DNA of 64,000 nucleotides from Leeuwenhoekiella marinoflava DSM 3653 (GCF_900129005.1 NZ_FQUN01000006.1:62001-126000), one strand, 5' to 3'. Positions 35,510 through 45,014 are shown, numbered from the stretch's first letter. The notes: generated from the letters alone by a model not told the origin. Numbers and translations are program-made.

Positions 35510-37901
35510 TAAAAAGGAATGAAAGCTTTTTGTGACTGAACTCTGATTTCAGTTTTGTATAATTGGGTGTGATTAAATTTTGATAAGTTTTAGGCGATAT
35601 GTTACTGCCACTAAATTTAGAGATGAAGTATTTCACTTCTTTCAGTTTTAGTTTCTGAAAATATTCAGGAATGTCATATTCAAACGTACAACTATTAATT
35701 CCTAAATAGTTTAGATGTTTCAGATCGGCAATCCATTTAGGGAAATCTACAAAATGAATACCGTCTAAATAGAGGGTTTCCAAATTAGAAAATGCTTTAA
35801 CGTAATCTGGAAGTTCCTCAATTTTATGATTCGGGTTAAAATCAATAAGATCCAGGTCGGTTAAACTTTCAGGTATGGTTTTAATATCGTCGCCAACCCC
35901 CATCAGATGTAGCCGCTGTAAGTCTGTAAATTGATCAAGCTGAGCGTAAGCCTTCTTATCAAAAGAGTAGCATAAAGTCATCTCTAAATCTTTTAGTTTG
36001 GGAGCCTCTAGAGCTTCTAAAGAAGATACATCTGTACGCGATAGAGAAAGCTTTTCTAAATGAGGAAGCTGTACTGCAGGAAAATCTTGTATAACCCGGT
36101 TGTTTTCAATTGAGAGCGCTTGTAAATTAGGCATCTCTTGAAGGAGTTGCGCTACATTGTTTGCTTTATAATATTCTAATTTTAATCCTTTTAACTGAGT
36201 AGCCGTATGGGCATTAAGTGCAACTTCGCTTTCGTTTTGATTTTCTATAAACAGTTTTTCGAGTTGAGGACAATGTTTCAAAACATCTATTATAGCCGCT
36301 GTTGACCAAATAACCTGTAGTTTTTTTAAGTATTCAGGCTTAGGAAAATATGCTGAATAATCTGTGGTAGGATCTGGTGTGGCTTTAGGTAAAAATATAT
36401 CTAAGGTACTAGCTACAATCTTACTGAAAAAGCCTTCCATATAGCTAATGCTTAAGGATTGAAATAAAGCCTTTTCAGTTTGTATTAATTTTTCTCCCGG
36501 GATAAGCTCTTTAATATTTAGAATGTAGAGGTTATTAATTTTTTGAGGAAGTTCATCACTTTCAATGACTAAATTTGGACATCGTTGAATTTCTAAAGAG
36601 TCGAGTAGTGCTACATTTTTTAAATTTTCTGGTAACTTTTTGATATCAGAATTCCATATTTTTAGAGTAGATAAATTTAGGCATGCTCCTAAGTTGGCAA
36701 ATAAAGAATCACAATCATTCATCCCAAAACAAGCAATTTTTTCTAACGCTGGTAAACTTTCTAAGCCCGAAGAAAGTTGAGGTAATTCATTAATTCTGTA
36801 GATTTCCAATTCTTTTAAATTCGGAAAATTTTCAGGATGTTCTAGAATATAAGCCAAGAAATCTGCTCGGTAAAGAATCATTTTAGTAACCGCTAGAGCT
36901 GTACCGGTATTTATAATTTTAATCGAAGAATCTAATCGAACAACGCTAATATTCGGCATAAATACACAAGTATCTTTAACCTCTTTAACTTTTGGTAGTT
37001 TTTTAAATTCAACTTTTTTTAATGATTTTAATTGTGGAATATAGAGTGGTATTTCAGTAAGATTGGGACAATCGAAAACTTCTAGTTCTTCTAATTCTTT
37101 TAAGAAAGAAAGGTCTGGTAAGCTTGTTAAATTTTCCAATTCTTCTATTTCCAACACCTTTAAATGCTTCGGAAGTTTTAACTGATCGATGTTTGAGGCG
37201 GTTAATCTTTCTAATTGTAAAGTTTCAAGACTACTAAGTTGCTGTAAATCTTGCGGTAGCTCTAAGGCTACTGATTCTTCTGCATTAGACTGATCTATAG
37301 TAAGCTCCTTAAGTTGCTTTAATTGGCTGAAATATTCTGGAAACTTCTTTAAAAATGGGGTTTTAAGCGATATGATTTCTAAATCCTTAAAGTTGCTGAA
37401 AGAATTAGGTAAGGCTGTATACGGCCCTTTAATGTCAAGGGTATTTATAGCGTTTAGTGTTCCAAATTCTTCTGGAATACCACTTGCAAATACATTGGTA
37501 ATAAACAAACCCGTTATGCCTTGAAGTCGTAAAATAATAGAAGGGTGTTTACTTATCTTTTTAGCAACGCTTTCTTCACTTAAGAAAAATCGCGTATAAC
37601 CCAATGTATTGTATAGTTTGCCAATAGGAAAATCTGGATCTATAGCTGCAAAATGTACAAGAGTGCTGATAATTTTTCTGGTATCATCTAATTTTTCAGG
37701 GAGCTTATTGCGAGTTTTAAAAGCTTTGATTTGTGCTTTGCTACCATGCTTGGTTAAGATTTCTGAAATTTCTTGTAAAACTTCTTTATTTCTGTAAAGT
37801 TTGCCTATCAAAAAAAGTTCATAAAGGCTATCCTGTGGATAGTTACTTTTTTCTTGAAGATGCTTGTAGTAGGATTCTATATGATCTAGCTTGAATTCCA
37901 T
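35493..37901 (-). CDS. Leucine-rich-repeat protein
   Basis: This 802-residue cytoplasmic protein has a helical N-terminal domain (about 1-135) and then a long solenoid of roughly 25 leucine-rich repeats of 20-24 residues, for example LPNSFSNFKDLEIISLKTPF, LPKHLKVLEIEELENLTSLP and YVKAFSNLETLYLDGIHFVD. Repeats of this kind form curved scaffolds for protein binding. There is no catalytic domain and no export signal. It is in the minus-strand operon below the DUF4132/DUF5724-type gene and overlaps the next small gene by 17 bases. Intracellular LRR proteins are uncommon in free-living bacteria, which adds interest to the cluster. Confidence 0.88.
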   Translation of the reverse strand: MEFKLDHIESYYKHLQEKSNYPQDSLYELFLIGKLYRNKEVLQEISEILTKHGSKAQIKAFKTRNKLPEKLDDTRKIISTLVHFAAIDPDFPIGKLYNTLGYTRFFLSEESVAKKISKHPSIILRLQGITGLFITNVFASGIPEEFGTLNAINTLDIKGPYTALPNSFSNFKDLEIISLKTPFLKKFPEYFSQLKQLKELTIDQSNAEESVALELPQDLQQLSSLETLQLERLTASNIDQLKLPKHLKVLEIEELENLTSLPDLSFLKELEELEVFDCPNLTEIPLYIPQLKSLKKVEFKKLPKVKEVKDTCVFMPNISVVRLDSSIKIINTGTALAVTKMILYRADFLAYILEHPENFPNLKELEIYRINELPQLSSGLESLPALEKIACFGMNDCDSLFANLGACLNLSTLKIWNSDIKKLPENLKNVALLDSLEIQRCPNLVIESDELPQKINNLYILNIKELIPGEKLIQTEKALFQSLSISYMEGFFSKIVASTLDIFLPKATPDPTTDYSAYFPKPEYLKKLQVIWSTAAIIDVLKHCPQLEKLFIENQNESEVALNAHTATQLKGLKLEYYKANNVAQLLQEMPNLQALSIENNRVIQDFPAVQLPHLEKLSLSRTDVSSLEALEAPKLKDLEMTLCYSFDKKAYAQLDQFTDLQRLHLMGVGDDIKTIPESLTDLDLIDFNPNHKIEELPDYVKAFSNLETLYLDGIHFVDFPKWIADLKHLNYLGINSCTFEYDIPEYFQKLKLKEVKYFISKFSGSNISPKTYQNLITPNYTKLKSEFSHKKLSFLFSADYY

Positions 37902-37952
37902 AATCGGTTTTGGGAAGTTTAACGGTTCTTATTTTTTTTAAGTTGAAAGAAT

Positions 37953-38330
37953 TTATGCGTCTTTAGCTACTTTATAAGCATTCATTTTTTTAAGAATAAC
38001 CGGAGTAATTAGCGCAAATCGAGTGTTAAATTCTTCTTGAGAGGTTGCGGTATTTAAATTAGTAACCATCGTTACCCAAGTATGCATTAATTCATCTTCT
38101 AGAGTTTCGTGTTCGGTTTCGATCGCAATAGCTTTTGTTAAATCTAAATGATCGTCTAGCTCATAAAAACCGGTTGCGTTCACCAGCTTAAAAACTTTTT
38201 CGAAAATAGGCTGGGTTGCCAGTAATTCGCTAGGTTGAAGTTTGGGTAAATTGGAAGCGCTTATACTTTCAAATACATCTACTATTAAGTCTTGAACGGC
38301 AGCATTTATAGAGTCGTTTAAATAGTTCAA
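37953..38330 (-). CDS. Small helical protein of unknown function
   Basis: This 125-residue acidic protein appears all-helical (DSINAAVQDLIVDVFESISA, KVFKLVNATGFYELDDHLDL, HTWVTMVTNLNTATSQEEFN). It has no signal peptide and no recognised family. It lies 51 bases upstream of the LRR gene and 67 bases after the next gene on the same strand, so it probably belongs to one transcript. Confidence 0.72.
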   Translation of the reverse strand: MNYLNDSINAAVQDLIVDVFESISASNLPKLQPSELLATQPIFEKVFKLVNATGFYELDDHLDLTKAIAIETEHETLEDELMHTWVTMVTNLNTATSQEEFNTRFALITPVILKKMNAYKVAKDA

Positions 38331-38397
38331 AATGATTTTTTAAGTTATTATGAATAGAATAGGGGAGTTTTGTCTTTGCTTTTTTAATAGTTGAAGC

Positions 38398-38811
38398 TTA
38401 CCAATACGAACCCACCAAAAAGGTCATTCTAATAAAGGCAATGACACTTTCTGAAGTAAGCTGTAGTGGGGTTTGCAGATCGGTAATTTCTTCATCATCT
38501 ATAAAAACCAGAAATAAACCGTCTTTAAATGCGATTAGCACATTATCGATTGCTTCTTGCTCGTTGGCTAAATCTTTATTGGCCAAATCTCCAAAATCTA
38601 CTTTTCCGCTTGCGGCTTGATCTTGAATTTCTGACGGGCTCAAAAAACCGATAACATTAACTTCTAAGCGCTTTTTATTAAAAGCTTCCACCTGATTTTT
38701 CACACATCCAATAAGTAATTCTTCTAAATTTTTTGGCGTTTCTGCTAAGGTAAACGGGAAATTTTTCACCTTCTTTTTGCCTAATCTTTTTAAGTGTAGG
38801 GTAATTTCCAT
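38398..38811 (-). CDS. Small protein of unknown function next to the DUF4132/DUF5724-type gene
   Basis: The 137 residues start at the ATG at 38811. The open frame extends to 38898, but the extra 29 codons run through a palindromic repeat element and read as non-protein-like sequence, so they are left out. The protein has a beta-hairpin start (MEITLHLKRLGKKKVKNFPF), a helix with LEELLIGCVKNQVEAFNKKR and a C-terminal IDNVLIAFKDGLFLVFIDDE, with ITDLQTPLQL following. I do not recognise the family by name. It would be the second gene of the operon after the 1665-residue protein. Confidence 0.75.
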   Translation of the reverse strand: MEITLHLKRLGKKKVKNFPFTLAETPKNLEELLIGCVKNQVEAFNKKRLEVNVIGFLSPSEIQDQAASGKVDFGDLANKDLANEQEAIDNVLIAFKDGLFLVFIDDEEITDLQTPLQLTSESVIAFIRMTFLVGSYW

Positions 38812-38828
38812 AACACGAATAATTTTTT

Positions 38829-38915
38829 GCGTTAGCGATTGTCGTGAAAAGCCCACAGTGCGTGAGCACGCGGACTTGTAACAGAAAGCGCGCCCCACGA
38901 GAGTGGGGAACGCCC
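38829..38915. repeat. REP-like palindromic element
   Basis: This 87-bp GC-rich insert starts GCGTTAGCGATTG and ends GGGAACGCCC, unlike the AT-rich surroundings. It contains a perfect 6-bp hairpin (CCCCAC, GAGA loop, GTGGGG at 38893-38908) and a second hairpin (GTGC, GTGA loop, GCAC at 38858-38869). Its plan, with a gcgtta...aacgc boundary, resembles interspersed palindromic elements I recall from flavobacterial intergenic regions. Only one copy is seen in this window. Confidence 0.6.
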
Positions 38916-38923
38916 TAATGCTA

Positions 38924-41900
38924 CTATTGATTATTGATCTGCGCTAAAATGGTTGGATCTTGTATTTTATCGTCTTCGGCAAGAAGTTTCATTTTAGAAA
39001 TAAGCTCTGCAGTTTTAGGATCGTCGTCTACAAAAGGTAAAAACATACGGCCGCGGTGCTGACTTTGAACAGCTAGAATAGATAAGGCAAGTCCGTTTTT
39101 GCTAACCTGCGCGCTGCCTAAATGAATGCTGTATTCGCCAAGTTTTCCTTTAATAAGAATGTGACGTTCTTTAACCGTAACGTTTTTAAGCTTAAACAGT
39201 CTAGCTGATTCTTTGGCCAGAGCTGCGCGCATTTGTATGGTGCTATGGCTGGCTTCAGGATCTACGCCACCCACGTGAGCAACACTAACAACCAAGTCGA
39301 TATCACGCATAATCTCGCTAAAAACTACTGGCGGAATTTCACTAAGCGGAATGGGCTGATAATCATTTAATGAATGAAAGCAAACCTCTTCTAAAGTTGG
39401 CGCTTCTACATCTGAAGGGGAATACCAATCTGCCATAGCATACATCGTAGCCATAAATCCACGTTTGTGATACACTTTTTGTAAACCTTCATCACGGTTT
39501 ACCGTCCATCCCCGACTGCGCAGTAAAGCAACGGTCTTTTGAGGTTGAATTTGATGTCCCTGATAGCGTTGTGACCTAAAACTGGTTTCGCGCTCGTCTG
39601 CTGTTACCAGATATAACTCTCTAAAGACTTGTTTAAAAGGTTGGGTAATGCGCTCTGCAAAGAGGTGTTTTTGATATAAATCCCATTCTACGGATGAATA
39701 CAGGTGAGATGGATGGGCTATTTGTAAAACATCTTCTTTTTTTAATTGGTGGGTTTTTCCTGAAACATCGGTTAAGCTACCCTCCTTATAAAATCCGCTG
39801 ATTTCTTTTTCTGGCGAAAACAAGACGAGTTTACTCAGCATTGCTTTCACAATGGGGTGCAACATAATATTTTCAATCTCAAGCGCAGTAAATGCATCTT
39901 CATTAACCATTGCATTTTCTAGCGATAAACGGGTTCTGCTGTATTGTTTAGATAAATAGGATTTATTTTCTTTTAAAGCGATCACCTGTTTGTCTTTTCG
40001 GTATTTAGCAGGAATAGATTTAAGGGGCTTACCAGATTTGGTGACTTTTATATGGGTTTTTCCCAGTTCATCAATTACAAGTTCTAATTGGGTTTCTTCG
40101 ATATTTAATAACGCATCTTCCATAATCGCTTGTGTAGCCTGAATTTCCATCGCCCAGCTAAAGCGCACGCGATCTTGGTAACCTGCATTTCGCGAGAGGT
40201 TATCTAGTGCAATCTCTACCGCTGCTTTTTCACTTTCCTGACGCTGGGCACCAAACTGTTTACTTTCTTTTAAAAAGTCTTGCAATAGGTTGTAGCGCTT
40301 TAATAAATCTTTTTCGGGTACGGTTTTGCTTAGAGGAATTAAACCTAATGCCCGCACATAATCTTTATCGCGCTTTTCTTTTACCTTCTTTAAGGTTTCG
40401 GTAATTTTTACTTCGCCTAGCATCACGCTTGAATACAATTTAACCTGACGGTGACCGTTTCCATCAGAAATGTATTTAGAGGCTGCGTGTAAAAGTTTCC
40501 AATTGGCTTTTCCTAAACTGCTGTATACTTTATTGAACCAGTCTATATCTATAGCGCCGATGGCGAAGTCCGATTTTGGAATGTCTGAATATCTGGAGAT
40601 AATGGTTTCCTTTTCACTACTCATATAATCTGATGCATGAGCCTGAAACCACCATACAGCATCTACCAACTTTTCTAAACCTAAATATTCGCCTATAAAT
40701 TCTGCCCACTGGGTAGCATAACAGGCTACTTCTATGAGCCGCTTTTTTGGTATTTTAGCTTCGTCTGCAAGAACTACAAAATCTGAGTAGCTTTCAGATT
40801 CTTTAGGAATACTCATTTTAAGAATAGCACTGAAATTTGCACGTTTACTATCGCCATAATAGCTGTAACCGCGCTCAAAAGTTTCTTTACCCATACGTTG
40901 TAATACGTCAAAGAGGTAATGTATTCCTGCTGCATTTTGAATGGGCATAATGTAAGTCGAAGCTTCTGTAGGCAAATCACCACGCTCAAGTTCTAACTTA
41001 AGTAGGTTCTTTTTAAGAGGCGCAAAAATTTCTTGAGGTACCGGGTTTTTAGGTATCTCCCCCCTGCGAACCCGGTAATTGGAACCTCCGTCTATAATGT
41101 TCATTAACTCTGGGGCGTATAAAGCCTGTAGGAGTAAATCGTCTTGATTTATGAGACCTTCTCTGTAGAGTTTAATGGTTACAGCAATATCTGGGTAGGG
41201 TAGGTCTGAACCTTTTATCTTCTGAATAGCCACTTCTTGCCAACTGCTTACCGGCTTAGGATAAGCAATATATTGAGCCATTAAATATAATTTTATGTCC
41301 CAAAGTCTTTTAAGCTGTTGTGGACTGGCCATCTTGAAATCATGATCTGATAAATTAACCCAAACAAAGGTATTGATTACATTAACCCAAGTGTAGGTGT
41401 TAAGTGTATGTACCGTTTTTCTGAAATCTTTTGTTTTGTACTTCTCCGGAAAGGTTGCAACCACATCTTCATAGAGATCTAGCTTAAACTGAAGCAAGGT
41501 TTCATGGTCTACAAATGCCTTATATAGGTTTCTTAAAACGGTAGTAGGCGACTGGTTTTTGCTATAATAAGATGTACTGTGATCTATATTTAAAGCTTGT
41601 AGATTCGGTACATATTGCTTGGAAAAATCATAGAGATCAGAGAAGCTTCCGTAAATATAATTGGAGTTTGCTACGTAGCGCAGGGCAAAAAAGAGTTCAT
41701 AGTCGTTTAGTTTGCTTTCTTCGTACCAGTTTATCCATAAATCGGCAAGGGGTAGGTTTTTTAATTCATCTAATGCTGTTGCATCTTTATCGAGATTGTT
41801 AATTTCATAAATACCTTGTGAGACTAGGTAGGTTTGAACCTCTCCCTGATAGCCTTCTCGCTGGTATTCGTGATGGCGGTTTTCATAAATTAGCTGAATA

Positions 41901-43921
41901 AGTTTATTTACGGTCTTTACTATTTTAGTAGCATCAATAAGATCGTTAAACTTATAAGCATTAGAACTTGAGGTTACAATACCCAGTTTGTCAAAAAAGT
42001 TGGTCTTTTTCTTAAATTGAGGCTGCGGTATATAGATCGAACTCAGGTTGTCATAATCTACTGCACCAAAACCGTTACTAAAGGTAGTTGCGTTTTCAGA
42101 TATGGTAAATTTGTCTAAGAAAACTTGTTCATTTTTAGAATGCTTGGGGCGTTCTTTATAAAGATTTATTTGTTCGTTTATAAAGTCGCTGTATTGATCT
42201 TCGGCATCAGCAAGGGTTAGTAGTTCAAGACCTGCTAAACGCTGGTCTATATTTGACGAAGTGACTAAGTTTTTAGTCGTGGTTTTAAAACGATCTTCAG
42301 GTTGTTTTACCAATAATTTAATGATTGCCGAACGCAGCGCTTTACCTTTACGGGTCATCAGCTCTTCGGCAACTTCAATGTCTTTTTCGTGCAAAGGCAT
42401 CGCATAAAACATCTGAATTCCGGTGTACATTACCGTTTCATTTCGGTTTTTTATCGCTTGATGTACTAATTTTCTTTTCCAAGAATTAGCGTCATAATCA
42501 AATTCTGGTTTAGGCTCTGGTTTGTTTTCTTTACCCCAGTAATAACGATAGCTGTTAGGGAATACCTTACGTATATAATTCTCCCTAAAATCAGAAGGGA
42601 GCTCGTCTATATTATTTGATAGAAAAGCTAATTGCTCTTCGTTGGCATTGGAGATTAAAAAGTTGTAAAAGGCATCGCAGCTAGGAGTAAATTTAAACCA
42701 TGAGAAAATAGACGATGAGTACTTAGAAGCCTTTTCGGTAACTGTTGCGGCGACCTGTTGAACTTTTTCAAAAGTTTGATTATCGAGATCAAAATCAGGC
42801 AAATTTTGAAGCACCCAGTAATCTAATGCAGGATCTTTGCCTAGTTCTTGTTTAAAATACTGTACTATAGTATCGTTTGTTCGACCCGTATTAGAAACAA
42901 AATACAATGCGAGTATTTTTTTATCACGATTTGTAGTTGTGTAAACTAAATTTAAAGCGGCTTGATTGGCACGGTCTACATCTAGTATTCCTACAACCCA
43001 AAGCCCCATATAAACCTCTAGATTATCTTTGCTTTGTATTAATGTATTGACATTTTTGATGTTGAGGATGTAATCACGTGCGATGGTAAGTATACGGTTT
43101 ACAGTCGCTTTTTTAGGAGCTTCCCAGTTAAAACCAAACCACACATTTATAGCGCGCACCACACTGCTAAAGCGTGTAAGATCATGTTCTAGTATGAGGT
43201 TTATAATATACTTTAAAGCTTCAATATTGGTCTCATCTAGAGACTCCAAAATAGACTGTCTTAAACCTTCTTGTCGCTGAGCAGCTAATAATAGGCTTCC
43301 TACTAGTTCCCAGTTTTTTTGCTCTGGGGTAAGCAATAATGCTTTTATAATATCTTGGCTTATACCGCCAATTTCATCTTCACCCTGTATAATGTCGTTA
43401 ATAGGCTCGTCTACAAGCTCAGGTTTGTGATGTAAAACACAGGCAAAAAAGTAGCTGTTTACGTGGTCTGAATACGTGCTATATTGTAATTGCTCTTTTA
43501 ACGGTAACGAACCATAACCTTTGCGGCTATTGCTTAAAAAACGTGTAAAAGAAATCATTTTCTTTTCTAGTATTTCTTCGGAAGGCTTACTGCGAAAAGC
43601 CCTACGCAGATAACCATATTGGTAGGGGAGTGTGTTCATAAGATCCCACATTGCACCAAGGTAAGGAGCTTGTATAGCACCAAATAAGAAAACCCCAAGT
43701 TTCATACCTTCGGCAGTTTTCCACGGGTTAAATGTAATAGCATCTTTTTGTGCTACTATATAATCTTTTGTTGTATAACGTTCGTCACCTATTTTATTGA
43801 GACAGGCAAGGGTAAGCCCCAATACTTTATATTCATGTTGAAAGTGAAAAAAATCTTGCGCTTTTAATGTTGGTTTTTTAAATGTAGAAACGTATTTAGT
43901 GGCTTGCTCCTGAGATATCAT
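38924..43921 (-). CDS. Giant DUF4132/DUF5724-type protein
   Basis: This 1665-residue cytoplasmic protein is the largest in the window. The first ~1150 residues are helical-repeat-like. The C-terminal ~450 residues match the group annotated DUF4132/DUF5724/DUF7737: RQESEKAAVEIALDNLSRNA, HQIQPQKTVALLRSRGWTV, IPPVVFSEIMRDIDLVVSVA (a hallmark), and HILIKGKLGEYSIHLGSAQV. The E. coli relative YehI (MolR family) lies in a gene neighbourhood with a MoxR ATPase and a vWA protein. Here a vWA gene is also in the cluster, but no MoxR is seen. The function of the family is not known. It has its own promoter, copy D, 73 bases before the ATG. Confidence 0.8.
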   Translation of the reverse strand: MISQEQATKYVSTFKKPTLKAQDFFHFQHEYKVLGLTLACLNKIGDERYTTKDYIVAQKDAITFNPWKTAEGMKLGVFLFGAIQAPYLGAMWDLMNTLPYQYGYLRRAFRSKPSEEILEKKMISFTRFLSNSRKGYGSLPLKEQLQYSTYSDHVNSYFFACVLHHKPELVDEPINDIIQGEDEIGGISQDIIKALLLTPEQKNWELVGSLLLAAQRQEGLRQSILESLDETNIEALKYIINLILEHDLTRFSSVVRAINVWFGFNWEAPKKATVNRILTIARDYILNIKNVNTLIQSKDNLEVYMGLWVVGILDVDRANQAALNLVYTTTNRDKKILALYFVSNTGRTNDTIVQYFKQELGKDPALDYWVLQNLPDFDLDNQTFEKVQQVAATVTEKASKYSSSIFSWFKFTPSCDAFYNFLISNANEEQLAFLSNNIDELPSDFRENYIRKVFPNSYRYYWGKENKPEPKPEFDYDANSWKRKLVHQAIKNRNETVMYTGIQMFYAMPLHEKDIEVAEELMTRKGKALRSAIIKLLVKQPEDRFKTTTKNLVTSSNIDQRLAGLELLTLADAEDQYSDFINEQINLYKERPKHSKNEQVFLDKFTISENATTFSNGFGAVDYDNLSSIYIPQPQFKKKTNFFDKLGIVTSSSNAYKFNDLIDATKIVKTVNKLIQLIYENRHHEYQREGYQGEVQTYLVSQGIYEINNLDKDATALDELKNLPLADLWINWYEESKLNDYELFFALRYVANSNYIYGSFSDLYDFSKQYVPNLQALNIDHSTSYYSKNQSPTTVLRNLYKAFVDHETLLQFKLDLYEDVVATFPEKYKTKDFRKTVHTLNTYTWVNVINTFVWVNLSDHDFKMASPQQLKRLWDIKLYLMAQYIAYPKPVSSWQEVAIQKIKGSDLPYPDIAVTIKLYREGLINQDDLLLQALYAPELMNIIDGGSNYRVRRGEIPKNPVPQEIFAPLKKNLLKLELERGDLPTEASTYIMPIQNAAGIHYLFDVLQRMGKETFERGYSYYGDSKRANFSAILKMSIPKESESYSDFVVLADEAKIPKKRLIEVACYATQWAEFIGEYLGLEKLVDAVWWFQAHASDYMSSEKETIISRYSDIPKSDFAIGAIDIDWFNKVYSSLGKANWKLLHAASKYISDGNGHRQVKLYSSVMLGEVKITETLKKVKEKRDKDYVRALGLIPLSKTVPEKDLLKRYNLLQDFLKESKQFGAQRQESEKAAVEIALDNLSRNAGYQDRVRFSWAMEIQATQAIMEDALLNIEETQLELVIDELGKTHIKVTKSGKPLKSIPAKYRKDKQVIALKENKSYLSKQYSRTRLSLENAMVNEDAFTALEIENIMLHPIVKAMLSKLVLFSPEKEISGFYKEGSLTDVSGKTHQLKKEDVLQIAHPSHLYSSVEWDLYQKHLFAERITQPFKQVFRELYLVTADERETSFRSQRYQGHQIQPQKTVALLRSRGWTVNRDEGLQKVYHKRGFMATMYAMADWYSPSDVEAPTLEEVCFHSLNDYQPIPLSEIPPVVFSEIMRDIDLVVSVAHVGGVDPEASHSTIQMRAALAKESARLFKLKNVTVKERHILIKGKLGEYSIHLGSAQVSKNGLALSILAVQSQHRGRMFLPFVDDDPKTAELISKMKLLAEDDKIQDPTILAQINNQ

Positions 43922-43993
43922 GTGCTAATAAGTTTTGCTGCTTTTCAGTTTTATTAGGCAGTGCTTTTGTAAACCTGCATCTGCTAATGGTTT

Positions 43994-44043
43994 GCAAGAT
44001 AAAAGGAGTTATGATTATTTTACTCCCTGTATTTAGGGATTTT
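43994..44043 (-). promoter_or_regulatory. Regulon promoter copy D
   Basis: On the minus strand, AAAATCCCTAAATACA is followed by GGGA, 22 bases, then TATCTTGC (44001-43994). Inside it, TCCCT and AGGGA form a perfect inverted repeat with a 6-base spacer. The rest of the gap up to 44305 shows no gene. Confidence 0.7.
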
Positions 44044-44305
44044 TTAAAATACGATAACTGCGAGAAGTAAATGATTTCTAAATTATTTATTATTAGAATA
44101 ATAGTTTTAAACCTGTTTAGTTAACTATAAATTCAAATTTTGCTGTGATCATATATTAAAAGCTCAGTTATATAAAGTCTTTTGTTTAGTGATTGTGTGT
44201 GATTGATCTTGCTTTAATAGATTCGTTTAGCTATTGCGAACTTATATATTGTTAAATAAAATCTATATTCTTTATAATGTTTAATAGGTGGAAGAGTTAT
44301 TAAAA

Positions 44306-44905
44306 TCATAGATTTTTGATAAGTTTAGAATCAACTAATAAAAAGAGTATATGAGCATTTGTTTCGCCAACTTTTTCACGAAGTATAGCAAATGCTTTTG
44401 TAATGTGTTTTTCAACAGATTTTAGGGAGACATTTAAGTAATCTGCAATTTCCATATTTGTGAGTCCTTCTTTTTTACTTAAAAGAAATGTTTGTTTACA
44501 TTTTGGAGGTAAATTTTCTATTTCTTTTTTTACCATTTTAAAAAGATGCTCAAGCGATTGCTCATTTTCTTGTTCTATAACTGAACTAAGTGCTTCAAGG
44601 TATTTTTTTTCAAGAGATACTGTTTTTTTTTTATTCTTTCGATATTGATCTATAAATTCATTATAAACAGATTTATAAAGTAAATTTTTAATTGAAACTT
44701 CTGTTTTAAGATTATTTCTTTTTTTCCAAATTTTAAGAAAAACATTTTGAACAATATCTTCTGCTAAATCTTTGTCGTGAATTAAATTAAATGCGTAAAC
44801 ATTCAACTTATGGTTATAGGTATTAATCAAAAATTTAAATGCATCATCATTTCCATCTCTTAAAGAACCAATTAATATATAGTTGTTAGAAAAGGTTTTC
44901 GACAT
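44306..44905 (-). CDS. ECF RNA polymerase sigma factor (FecI-like) of the pectin locus
   Basis: This 199-residue sigma factor has region 2 in LIHDKDLAEDIVQNVFLKIW and region 4 in LPPKCKQTFLLSKKEGLTNM, followed by EIADYLNVSLKSVEKHITKA (helix-turn-helix). It is divergent from a FecR gene 109 bases away that precedes a SusC gene with an STN domain, so it most probably activates the pectin locus when the first SusC binds its ligand. ECF control of a pectin locus is a known alternative to hybrid two-component control. Confidence 0.9.
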   Translation of the reverse strand: MSKTFSNNYILIGSLRDGNDDAFKFLINTYNHKLNVYAFNLIHDKDLAEDIVQNVFLKIWKKRNNLKTEVSIKNLLYKSVYNEFIDQYRKNKKKTVSLEKKYLEALSSVIEQENEQSLEHLFKMVKKEIENLPPKCKQTFLLSKKEGLTNMEIADYLNVSLKSVEKHITKAFAILREKVGETNAHILFLLVDSKLIKNL

Positions 44906-45014
44906 GATGAATTCTTAAAATAACAAGGTTTATTTTAGCTAATGTATAAAAAAAATCTAAAAAAAAGGTAGGGTATAGAAATTACAGAACGTATTAAAAG
45001 TAATAGGCAAAAAT

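Noticed and set aside
38398-38898. Longer N-terminus of the 137-residue protein
   Set aside because: The extra 29 codons lie largely within the palindromic repeat element and read as Cys/Arg/Ser-rich noise; the ATG at 38811 gives a sensible start.
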